Assembly (NCBI RefSeq): GCF_035222375.1
Contig: NC_085887.1
Span: 533,501 to 597,500 of the forward strand
Source of the DNA: Podospora pseudocomata
Lineage: Eukaryota > Ascomycota > Sordariomycetes > Sordariales > Podosporaceae
Direction of reading: 5' to 3'
Length of the DNA: 64,000 nt
How positions within the stretch are numbered: position 1 is the stretch's first letter; each line of letters opens with the position of its first letter. Below are positions 21,129-32,300 of the stretch, one piece after another. The notes under the pieces are model-generated. The model had not been told where the DNA came from and ran no database searches. It worked only from the letters and a program-made list of their open reading frames with translations. Made by a program: the position numbers and the translations under genes.

Positions 21129-22329
21129 ATGGCTCTTCCTAGCGAAACGAGGGCTGTTATCATTGCCTCCATAGGCAAGGCCGAGATCAAGTCGGTCCCC
21201 CTCCCTACGCTTCGAGACGACTACATACTCGTCCGGACGACAGCCGTGGCGTTGAATCCCACCGATTGGAAGCACGTCTACGGGATCAACCTCGGACCTA
21301 ATCAGCCAACCGTTATCGGCACCCGTGTAGGCTGCGACTACGCCGGCATCGTCGAGCAAGTTGGGCCCAAAGTGACCAAGACCTTCAAGAAGGGAGACCT
21401 CATCTGCGGCCCGGCCCACGGATCCAACGCCGTTCAGCCAGAGGACGGGACGTTTGCAGAATACATCGTGGTGAAAGGGGATGTTCAGATCAAGGTGCCT
21501 TGTAACCTCAAAGACTACGAAGCAGCCACGTTGGGAATTGGGATAACAACTGCTGTATGTATTGTTCCTTCAGCCCTCCCCCCCCTTTTTTTTTTCTCAC
21601 AATCACGTGGGTATGGACAATTGACGCCATCACCAGGGCCAAGGCCTGTACCAAGCCCTCTCCCTCCCCCTCCCTCCGCCAGCTTCTCCTGTCCCGGACC
21701 CGGACCCGGACCCCAGAAGAAAGATCTTGATCTACGGCGGCAGCACGGCCACCGGCCTCCTCGGTATCCAGTTCGCCGCTTTATCTGGATACACCATCGC
21801 CACGACTTGTTCCCCACACAACTTCTCCCGAGTCCGGTCGCTCGTCGGCAACGGCAGCGTTTCTGCATATGACTACCGCTCTCCGACCCTAGCGTCAGAC
21901 TTGAAAGCATGGGCTGGCGACGATCTGACGGTGGCATGGGACTGCATAGCGAGCACTGACTCGGCAAAGTTGTGCGCTTCTGTGCTGGCGAAGGAAGGCG
22001 GGAAGTACAGGTCTCTGCTGAGGGTGCCGGACGAGGTGGTCAAGGGGGTGAATGGCAAGGTTGACAGCGGGTTCACGTTTGCGTATACGGCCTTGGGGGA
22101 GGCGTTCAGGAAGGCGGTGGATATCCCGGCTGTGGAGGAGGATTTTGAGTTTGCGAAGCAGTTTTGGGAGCTGGCTAGAAAGTTGTTGGCGCAGGGAAAG
22201 GTGAAGACTGTGGAGGCGGAGATCAATAGGGGTGGGAAGGGGGGGTTGGAAGGGGTGTTGGTTGGGTTGCGGGAGTTGAAGGAAGGGAGGGTGAGTGGGA
22301 GAAAGTTGGTGTACACTTTTGAGAGGTGA
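21129..22329 (+). CDS. MDR-family enoyl reductase-like oxidoreductase
   Basis: NADPH-dependent medium-chain dehydrogenase/reductase of 372 residues, similar to fungal zinc-independent trans-acting enoyl reductases (ToxD/LovC group). Exons are 21129-21554 and 21637-22329. The N-terminal catalytic fold has VPLPTLRDDYILVRTTAVALNPTDWKH and GCDYAGIVEQVG. The nucleotide-binding fold starts with ILIYGGSTATGLLGIQFA (GGSTATG replaces the usual GxGxxG, as is common in this group). The two folds are linked by a (Asp-Pro)n stretch encoded by repeated CCGGAC. Zinc ligands of classical alcohol dehydrogenases are not evident. No polyketide synthase is nearby, so a role as partner reductase is not supported here; a free-standing quinone or enoyl reductase is equally possible. 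The intron has a C/T-rich tract. Confidence 0.85.
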
Positions 22330-22570
22330 TGGCTCGGCTGATTTTTGATATGCTCTCATCTATACGGGTCTGACCCATATCTTGATCAAATTGGGCTGAA
22401 AGACTTGTAGATTACATTAGAAAGCAGGGGTATCTCGGGCTTGGGGCGTGAAGGGCTACCTAGGAACAAACTCGACAACATGCATTGAGTGATTCAGCAA
22501 AAGTCCAGCCCATGCGCCCACTATGGCAGGGTGACCGTGTTTTCCTGACATCAGACAGAAGATCTTTGAC

Positions 22571-23215
22571 CTACACCACTGGCAAGGCCTCCGCCGGCGT
22601 CCCAGCATCTGCGACAGCAGGACCAGTGTTAACCCCAGCAGCGGCAGCATCAGTTTTCCTGGCGACGCCATCCACGACCCTCTGCAGGATTTCCTGATGC
22701 GCACTCGAAAACCTGGATCTGACAAAGTGTTTGACGAAAAAGTTGCAGTCGATTCCCGCAATTTCCACCAGCTCCCACTCTCCTTCGTCACCAGGCCCAA
22801 GCAACAAGTCTGGGCCGTCTTGCACCTCCCCCCTCCTCCTGACTTCGTAACTGCTCCTCACCACCACGCCTGCCTGGGCATTGGCTCGAACCCGGACGCC
22901 ATGGTCAAAGCTCTGCATTACACACGGGATGCCCACCTCCTTGGTGCCCCAGGCGCCGAGACCAGGAATGACAGGGACCCGGTCCACCACTATAAAGGCC
23001 TGCAGCTTGGTGCCAGATTCGAGAAACAGGGGATCATCTACGACTTCCGAGACATCGAGGTGCCGCTGCTCAAAGTGGGCAACGTAGGGGTTGGCTTTGA
23101 TGAGGGGCTCGTAGGCGTGGAGGCTTGCGAGGACGGCCTTGGGATCAACCCTGGCGGGGATAGGGACGCGTGTTATGACTGAGAGGGTTGGTGTGTGGGT
23201 GTTTGTGGCTGTCAT
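22571..23215 (-). CDS. DUF7053-like fungal protein
   Basis: Single-exon protein of 214 residues without a signal peptide or membrane segment. The N-terminal part, SVITRVPIPARVDPKAVLASLHAYEP, and the later VIPGLGAWGTKEVGIPCVMQSF resemble the fungus-specific DUF7053 family, a fold related to polyketide-cyclase/START-like domains; this assignment is from memory of family style and is tentative. The C-terminus is Ala-rich (about residues 185-214). It converges on the oxidoreductase with 241 bp between stop codons. Biochemical role unknown. Confidence 0.7.
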   Translation of the reverse strand: MTATNTHTPTLSVITRVPIPARVDPKAVLASLHAYEPLIKANPYVAHFEQRHLDVSEVVDDPLFLESGTKLQAFIVVDRVPVIPGLGAWGTKEVGIPCVMQSFDHGVRVRANAQAGVVVRSSYEVRRRGEVQDGPDLLLGPGDEGEWELVEIAGIDCNFFVKHFVRSRFSSAHQEILQRVVDGVARKTDAAAAGVNTGPAVADAGTPAEALPVV

Positions 23216-26200
23216 TGTAGTGAACGGTGTAAGTTCTTAACGGTAGGTGGTTCTGTAGACGTGGTCAGCGCGCAAAGAAAAGGAAGAGACTCAACGTTAT
23301 TATCCTGATATGGCGGCTTTGTTTCTAGATGGGCCAAACGAGGGGAGGCGCACGCAAAGTGGGCACCGCTCAAAGTCAAAGAAAAGCTGAGCTCGAGCGG
23401 CCGAGGGAATGCAAAGCTGAAGGCGCTCTCACCTGGGCGGGTGGGTGTCAGGTGTTGAGGCCAGCATAAAACTGATGAGGGCCGATATCTATACCAGACG
23501 CAAACGACGAGATGAGGTGTGATTGACCAGTGACTGTGTGTTTTATAGTATATGTGCCAGCAAGTTGCAAAACGACCGAGATAGGGATGAAAATGGCAGC
23601 AATTGTTGCTGTTTCTAGAGCTGTGTTTGGGATGCCGAGTGGATGGCTGGAGTGGGTCGAGACTGGGACCGTGTCAGTGGTCGTTCTTTCCGCACTGGTT
23701 CGTAGCTAACGGTTGGCAGAGTTTCTTTAGTATGGAGCCTTTCACAATTGTCCAGCGCAGACAAGGTTCGAAATCTACAGATACAACAACCCACGGTAGT
23801 CACACTCATTAACTCCCCGACATCCACTCCCCCGCGTTGGGACCAACATGAAACGGTCCAGGGTTGGTGGACTCGACTGTTCTAAATACGGTGTGGCTCA
23901 GCCCTCTTTGGCCGTGCAGCTGCCGCGTCGGGGGCCAAAAGGCAGACATGATGGAGGTGTCCGGTGCTTCGGTTCTTCAGCCCCGTCGACAGCCCGGTCA
24001 GTTCGCCGGGGTACAGGCCGGGATACAGGCCGGGGATCGCTCAAGTGGACACACAAAGGTGGGCCCAGCCTCCGGAAGGCTTGACGATCATTTCGGGAGG
24101 AGCCGTTATCAAGGTCAGTGTCGCCTCCGGCTCCGAACATTTGGCAACTTACACCCACAGCTACTCCGTACTGATGGTACCTATCAAATTTGACCACCCT
24201 TCACTCCTGAGCGGACGACAGCCCTATCGGTTTAGACACGTCAAAAAAAAATGAGCATTTTCTTGCCCCAGGCGTATTCTGGCGGTGAAGAGGACGACAA
24301 ATGGGACGGGCACCTCTTCTGCATCAACTCTGCGTCAAGCTGCATGAGCGGGTCACTGCCTGTCGTCCCATGAACTTTGATGTTCTCTTTTGATAGGGAA
24401 CCCCACTGCATATTATGGAGGATGTGGTGTATGGACCACAGTTGTCAAACATGACGCGGATCTGAGCATCCATCATACTGCTTGTTCCCGTCACAGTCTC
24501 TGCTGCTGGCTCTCTTTTGGGGAGACTGTGTCAAGCTGTTTGCTCCTTGTGTGCCTCTGTGCAACTTCTCTGTGTCCCAAGATCAGAGGCCACACCGGGC
24601 CCTCACAACGCAGCCATCGAAATCCTCGCTAGCGGCGCATAGCTGCCCAGCCTGCAACGCATCTCAACCTTGGGCAGAAAGATGATTCGCCATTGCCCGT
24701 CGCGTTTGATGCAGGAAGGGTACCCCCAGATCGCGTTGCGTGCATCTCCTAATCTCCTACCACTTACACACGAGTCTGTCCAGTCCCGAACGACTTTCGA
24801 TGCCGAGCCCCCATGCACTCAATGCCAGCAGCCAAAAGACAAGAACCCACCATGGCGCGCTGCCGAGTCTCATGACGGGCATATCGATGGCTAACAACGT
24901 GTGGAATCATCCGAACCGTCAATTGCCAACGTTCATCGGGGAGCCCCACCGATTTCGGCTGGGTCAGGTGGGCGACAGAGACATGGCCGAACGCTACCCT
25001 GACCCCCATGAGCCCACGCGGGGCATTCACGATTCCCCGCTATCCTGGCCAGAGAGGGTAAGAGGGGCATCATGGAAGTCGTCACCCATTGCACCATGTT
25101 TCGGGATGCCGCATCAACAGCAGATGAGGTCCTCTCCACGCCGACACACACGATGGCAGGACCTGTACGGATACCAGCAAGCGATTGGCCAAGGCGTCGA
25201 GTGTTGGATGCTGTCTTCCGGTGGCATGGTGCACACATATAATAACCATAGCGGCAGCCGTGGACTTGGCTTGGTCCGTTCTGTTATATCAAAGCTTGGC
25301 TGGTCTATGGCACCCGTCTTTAGCCGTTTGATTTCGAACGCTCTCTCACGGTTTCACATTGTGCACAACGTCGAGTGCTGGTTTGGGGCTGTTGACAGGG
25401 GGGAATTGGCGAGGGGCAAGGGGAGCTTTTGGTGTCGGGACTGGGATGGATCACCTCGCCCTAACCAGATTGGAGCAGCCATCCCTTGCAACCAGCCAAT
25501 GGCAGCCATCCCCAGCCATCCCGCAAAGTGCGCTCCAGGTCAAATTGTGGTGTCAAGCGCACGGCTGGGAGTCGGTCGGGGACATCAGCACAAGTCGAGA
25601 GAGAAAGAGGAGGAGCACCAAGCAGTCCCACCTACTGACCACTACACGCGTGACTGGGCCAGAGAGAGGGAAAAGAGGGTGAGCGCAATTGTTGCTTGGT
25701 TAGCGCGGGGCATTTCCCTCTTCTTCAGTAAACCAAGATCAGGAAGAAGAAACAGCAAGGCGGTGGCTATCGCATAACATCGCCGTGGCTGTTCTCCGAT
25801 TTGTCCTGCGACAATCCGGTACATCAAAGTACTCTCGGTCGTGCATGAATACCTCTATTGTACGGCCACGGAACCGTGCTCTCCTTTCCGCCTCTCTTTT
25901 GCCTGCTCTGGTTTCTGTTTGACCACCTGTGCGCCGACCACTCATCCTGTCCGCACCCTGCTGAGGCGGGGGCCATAATCAACAAGACTGTATCGCACTG
26001 CATCAACGGTGTGGTGGCACAGCGCGACGCGGCCTCGACAATACACCAATCCCTATCCCGCCGCCGTGTACCTCTGAGATCCGGCCGGGCGATTGGCTCT
26101 TCAACACACCCAGATTTTTCACCAGGCGACGAATACTTTTTCAGCACGGAGAAAAAAAGTCTTTTCGGAAAGGGGCTGCCCTAGAAACAGCGGTCGACCA

Positions 26201-26369
26201 TCGTGAAGACTCCTTTCCGCTCTCTCAACACACTTGATTCGAAGGCTGCCTTGTTTTCTTTGCGACAAACACCGACTCGATCGGATTGTAGCTTTGAACC
26301 CGTCGAGGCTGCACCACATGTGTGTTCCAGTCGTCGGTTGACACACCGTCAGCTCCATCAACCTTCACC
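23216..26369. other. 3.15 kb gene-free region upstream of the giant repeat gene
   Basis: Lies between divergent starts, so both promoters are inside. The largest open frame (24740-25777, plus) encodes a Trp/His/Arg/Ser-rich sequence with no domain and no splice-supported extension, and is judged spurious. A short direct repeat, TACAGGCCGGG, occurs twice near 24010-24035. A seven-codon uORF is at 26318. Confidence 0.5.
26318..26341 (+). promoter_or_regulatory. Short uORF before the giant repeat gene
   Basis: ATG to TGA, seven codons, ending 28 nt before the main ATG at 26370. Its weak context compared with CACCATGG at the main start suggests most ribosomes would scan past. Relevance depends on where transcription starts. 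Confidence 0.35.
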
Positions 26370-29300
26370 ATGGCCGCCCTTGACGCTTTGCCACTCCGCG
26401 ATAACTGGGCGGACGATGTCAGATTGGAGGCGACCAAGATCATATACTCGATCAACGGGCTTACATGGGACGGGAAAGACGAGCGCCACCAAGATTCGGA
26501 TTTCATAGAGGCTAGGCTAGCCTTCATTGCACGGAGCTGGATTGCTCTTTGCGCAGGCCCCAAGGTAAGGGGATCAAAGGCCCCCCCTTTTGCGCGCCTG
26601 TTTCGTGTTTGGCCAAGAGACAATGTTCTCAGCCAGTTTTTACCAGCATCTCATCGCTCACGTGTATATGCCTGGCTCTTTCTCAGCAACTGACAAATCG
26701 TTACCTAGGGCTCGCCAACCTTTGATGCCGACTCACGAAGAATCGTCAAGCCTCTCACCATCCCGAGCATCATCCCTAGAAGTCGGGCCACTGAAGAGAC
26801 TGGGAGCCTGGAATGGGATGTTCAGGATCTGACAGGAAGCGGCGCATATGCGCAAAGTCGTCACCTCTCGGTAGACCCTTTGCTCGCGGATGTTCTCGCG
26901 GCCAGGTCTAGAGCCGGAGGAAGACGTCATCAGAATGACATCCTTGCTGACCCGACCAGAGATTATCAGATCGATCTAGCCACAAACGAAGGTTTCCGAC
27001 AGGCCGCGAAGAAGAAGAACAACAAGAAGGGAGGGGCGGCGAAACCCAACTATATCAGCAACAACAGCAACAGCAACGGTAACAACGACGAGGGCGAGAA
27101 GAAGGAGGCTGAAGGAGGTGACGCTGGCGCCAATGGTGATGGGACCGGGGGCTCTGGCGGTAGCCCCAACGGAGATGGCGGCGGTGGGGACGAAAACAAA
27201 GACGACGACAAGAAAGAGGATGAGAAAAGAGAGGAAGGAACGGTAGAAGAGAAGGCAGAAGAGAAGACTGAGGAAGCTCCGCCGCCTCCCGAGGATGACT
27301 TGGTCGGTACTGGTTCTAAGAAGAAGAAGAAGGGCGTTGCAGAACCCGAGCCTCCGGCAGTGGAAGATCCGAAGAAGTCTACCGATTCTGGTTTAGCCGC
27401 CGCTTCAGCAGGGCCTACCTTTGATTCCTTCTCGAACATCAAGATGAACGGGAATCGTGATCCGCCTCGGAAAGAAGAGCCCAAGCCAGCGCAAAAGAGC
27501 GGGTTTGGTGGCTGGAGTGGCTTGGGATGGGGTGGGCTTGGTCTGGCATCAAAGGTTGTCGAGAATAGCCCGTGGGGTCTCAAGTCCAAAATCGGAGTGG
27601 GCTTCTCTTTTGGAGACGGTTCTGGTTCTGAAGAGCACATTCAGAGACCGAAATCAAGTGCAAGACAGGTTGAGAAACTGGCTGAGAAGCCAGTCGAAAG
27701 ACCAGTCGAAAGACCAGTCGAGAAGCCGGTCGAAAAACCAGTCGAAAAGCCAGTGAAAAAGTCGGCCGAGAAACCTGTCGAAAGACCAACTGCGCCAGAA
27801 AAGCTTTCGGATGACCCACCGGCAGACGATTGGTTCGCCTCCGCGTCCGCCGTAACAGCTAAGAAGAAGAAGAATGATCTTGTCCAAGAGGCCAAGGTGG
27901 AACCGGGCTCTAAATCAGGAGGGAATGATGCATGGGACTTCTGGGGAGCGCCCAAGAATAAGAAGAAGCCCCAACCTGATCCCGAACCAGAACCGGAGCC
28001 TGCGCCAGAGCCTCCCAGGGAGCCAGATCCTAAGCCGGAACCGACCAAGAGCACAGAAACAGATGATGCCTGGGGAGCTGCCCCCGTAAAGGGTAAGAAG
28101 AAGAAAGGTAAGATCACCATTGCCGATGAACAGCCAAAGGAGCCGGATCCTCCCCGTGAACCAACAGCTGAACCCGAACCTGAGCCAATTCCCGATCCAA
28201 CACCCGAGCCACCCAAGTCATATGAAGAGGACAATCCATGGGCGAACATTGCCACAACATCGAAGAGGAAGAAGAAAAAGGGGAAGAACGCCGTGCCGGA
28301 GCCGGAGCCTGTCAAAGAGCCCGAGCCTGAACCGGAACGAGCGCCCACCCCTGAACTTGTTCCTGACCCAGAGCCGGAGCCGGAACAGGAGGTGGAGGAT
28401 TCCTGGGGTTGGGGTACTTCGTCCAAGAAGACCAGGTCGAAGAAGGGCAAAAAAATCGAGCCTGAACCAGAGCCAGAGCCAGAGCCACCCAAGGACCCGG
28501 AACCAGAACCTGAGCCTGAGCCTGTCCCAGAGCCCGAAAATAAACAAGAAGATGATTTTTGGAGCTTTGGCGTTACTGCGACTAAGGGGAAGAAGAAGAA
28601 GGGCAGGAGTAAAGACCCAGAGCCCGAGCCTGCCAAAGCACCCGAACCCGAACCTGAACCCGAGCCTGTTCCGGAGCCCGCGCCGGAGCGTTCTAAGAAG
28701 GAGGAAGATGATCCATGGGGCCTTGCAGCTACTTCCTCCAAGAAGAAGAAGAAGGACAAAGGGAAAAAGGCTGCTGAGCCTGAGCACGAGCCTGAACCTG
28801 AACCTGCGAAGGAACCGGAGCCCGAGCCCGAGCCCGAGCCAGAACCAGAACCGGAGCCTGAGTCGGAGCCTGACATTTTAGAACACAGTATGTGGAGCTT
28901 TGGGTTTTCTACTAAGAAGAAGAAGGGGAAGAAGGAACCCGAGCCAGAACCTCCAAAAGAGCCTGAACCAGAACCGGAGCTGGAGCCTGAGCCTGAGCCA
29001 GAACCCGAGCCTGAGCCTGAACGTCAAAAGAAAAGAGAAGATGACGATCTATGGGGCCTGAGCACATCATCGAAGAAGAAGAAGAAGGAGAAGGGCAAAA
29101 AAGCTGTCGAACCCGAGCCTGGACCGGAGCCAGTCAAGAAGTCGAAAGACAAGAAGGACAAGAAGGGTAAGAAGGTGGCCGAGCCAGAACCAGAACCTGA
29201 GATGGAGCCTGTCCCCGAGCCGGAGCCAGAACCGGAAAATGACGACGACGATGCATTCTGGGGCTCTCTGAGCGGCAACAAGATGGCCCATCACGAGACT

Positions 29301-32300
29301 TCAAGCACCAAGGACCTTCTTGACTTGGACAACAAGAACGGTAGCCATGTCGAAGCTGACCCGCGTGCGTCTACCGAGAGCAGCGGCGGCTTCTTTGGTT
29401 GGTTGTCAGGCAAGAATAAGAAGAAGTCTGGGGAGTCGTCGGATGTGTCCACCAAGCCGGAACCAACGCCAGAAGAAATTGAGAGGGCTGCTGCCGAGGA
29501 GGAAAAGCGCAAAGTGGAGGAGGCTGCAGAGCAGGCACGCAGGGAAGCTGAAGAGGAGCTTGCCAGAGAGGAGGAGCAGGAACTAGCTGCTCTCGTGGCC
29601 AAGAAGAACAAGAAGAAGCGAAAAGGTATCTCGAGAGCTGAACAAGAGCGGATGGATGAGCTTGAGGCGAATGCCAACAGGCGGGCATTGGCAAAAGAAG
29701 CGCGTGAGGCAGAAGAAGCAGACCGAGAACGGGAACGACAGGAAGAGGCCGACCACGATGCCAAGAAAGCTGAAGAAAAGGCAAAGCTAGAGGCTGAAGA
29801 GGCTGCTGAGCGGGAGCGCGAAGAGGAAGAACGTGAACGACAGGAGGCTGAGGCTGCAGAGGTGGCGGCGGCGGCTGCTGCAGCAGAAGAAGAAGCAGCT
29901 GCAGCGGCAGAAGCAGAAGCTGCAGCAGAACGAGCACGGGTAGAGGCAGCAGCAGAGGCCGAGGCAGCGTCTTCCAAGAAGTCTAAGAAGGGTGATAGAA
30001 AGAGTAAGAGTAAAAGGGATAAGGAACGTGAGCGGGAAGAAGAGGAGGAGAGGGAACGTGACAGGGAACGCGAGAGGGAGCGTGAGAAGGAGAAGGAGCG
30101 TGAGAGGGAGAGGGAGAGGGAGAGGGAGAGGGAAAAAGAAAAAGAAAAGGACAAAAAGAAAGATAAGGATAGGGATAAGGATAGGGATAGGGATAGGGAT
30201 AAGGATAGGGATAAGGATAAGGACAAGGATAGGGATAAGGATAAGGATAGGAAGAAGGATAAAAAGAAGGGTAAAGAGAAGGAAAGGGAAAGGGGGCGAG
30301 AAAGGGAGAAGGAGAGGGAAAGGGAGAAGGAGAAGGAGAAGGAAGAGGAGGATGAGGCCAACTATCTAACTGCCGAAGACGAAGACGATCTTTTCAAAGA
30401 CCTCAACGATGCTGATATCACAGCCGAGCAACTCGAGGAGCTACTGGATGACGGGCCCGCGGGTAAGGGACTCAAAGACAAAGCGTCGATTGAGCCAGTT
30501 GAAACGAGGGATGGGCCCGGCGATGACCCCTTCAGCTTCTGGGGGGCTGCGAAGAAGTCAATCTCCAAAAGCCAAAAAACCAGTTCGCTTCTGCCTCAGG
30601 CACTGGACAGTCCACCGCAACCACCAGAGTCGGATATTCATACAGGTAGCAACCATGCTGAGTCATCGTCCAAGATCCTGTCAGCTCTGGGTGCTTTCGG
30701 CGGCAAATCGGTGTGGCACACCGAAGCCGGCACCTCGCCGTCACCCGATCTGGCCAAGCCGACGAAATCCAGAAGCAACAAGATCGCCGATCGCATGCGC
30801 GCCTTTGAAGTTGCCGACGACGATAAGGATATCTCGGGCGCTGAACACGACAACGACAAGGACAATGACGATAGGGGCAAGAGGCGCGACAAGGACGATA
30901 TTTACGCCGAAGAGAAAGACAGTCGCGACAACCACAGGGCCGGAGCTTGGGGTGAGTATGGCGGCTACGAACAATACGACCCCTACGAGTACGAAGCACC
31001 GATCGACGATATTCCTCCCCGAACCGCGCCACCACCTCCCGCTCCCGTTGAGGTTGTAACGCCCAAGGAGGAGAGGAGGAAAAAGAAGAGCAAGGACAAG
31101 AAGGGCAAAGAAAAGGACAAGCCCAGAAGCTCGGAACCTGCTATCATCGACGTCGAAGCCTTTGCAGCTCCTCCGCCTCCTCCCCCACCTGCGCCGCCTT
31201 CTCCTCCGCCAGCAGCAGCCCCCTACCTCCCGCGCTCAACACACACCGGCTTTCCTGGCGGCTTCCCGCTCGACGACGAAGACCACCTCGACAATCACCC
31301 CCGCCGGCGCAACATCATGGATTCAGGAGACGATGACGAGATTGTTGATATCATCGAAATGGCGTCGGAAAAGAAAGTCAGTAAACGGTCGAGAAGGGCC
31401 GCCAGCTCTCCCGAGGTCGTTGATGATGAGATCCATCCACCACCACCTCCTCCCGTTCCAGTACCGCCCCCTGCTGTTCCTGATCCGCCGCCTCCGCCCA
31501 TGTCGCCCATGTCCCCTCCTTTTTCACGCTCTGTCAAGAAAGAGAGGACTAAAATCAATCGCGACGGTGCATCTTGGAACATGTGGTCAGCTGCTGCTCC
31601 GCCTCCGCCTCCGCCTCCTCCACAGGAGCCTAGTCCCAAGAAATCATCATCAAGAAGTAAAGAAAAAGAGAGGGAAAGGGAATCAAGCTCCAGGAAGAAG
31701 GCGTCCTCTGCTGCCAAAGCTGAGAAGTCCTCATCCAGAGATTCAGGGTCGGAGGATAGGCCAGAGAAGATTGACAGGGTGCGCTCCAAAGACAACCCGG
31801 CAAATCGATTCCCTAGCGTTTTCGCCAGCACTCCCCCCATCTCTCGGAATGTCGCAACCCGTGAGAAACGACACATTTCAAGCAGCAAGCCAAGCTCACG
31901 GCGGCAGTCTGTGGAAATGTCTGGTGGAATCATGAGCCCACCCCCTGAGGAGATGTCGTCCAAGGCGGCCAAGATCCTTGGTGTCGGTGGTGCTGCCGGT
32001 CTTGCTACTGGACTCGGCATCGGCCTTTCAAGATCCAGCGGTAGACGCAGTAGAAAGTGTAAGGATACATCGGTCGATGGACGATTTGGTGACCACTTTG
32101 CTAACCGTGTCTCAGCCGTCGACGAGGAGGGAGATGTGGTCATGGTCGATCCCACACCACCCAGCCCGGACAAGGCGGAACGGCGTCGGTCGAGAGTGAG
32201 TTGGACAACCCCGGTATCGAACTCCCCCGGACGGAATACTGACCACGGGCCGCAACAGCAATACCCTCCCCGTCCGGAGGATGATGTTGTCATGGTTGAT

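Noticed and set aside
22880-22905. B-box-like GGTTCGAGCC on the minus strand
   Set aside because: It lies inside the DUF7053-like coding sequence and no A box or cloverleaf surrounds it.
24740-25777. 345-codon plus-strand frame in the 23-26 kb gap
   Set aside because: Rich in Trp, His, Arg and Ser with no domain, no helix periodicity and no splice-supported extension. Length alone is not sufficient in GC-balanced DNA.
27641-28876. Long minus-strand frame with Gly-Ser repeats opposite the giant gene
   Set aside because: It is the mirror of the Pro-Glu codons (GAGCCN read backwards gives Gly/Ser). The plus frame has the good start context, a spliced N-terminus and runs more than 6.8 kb.
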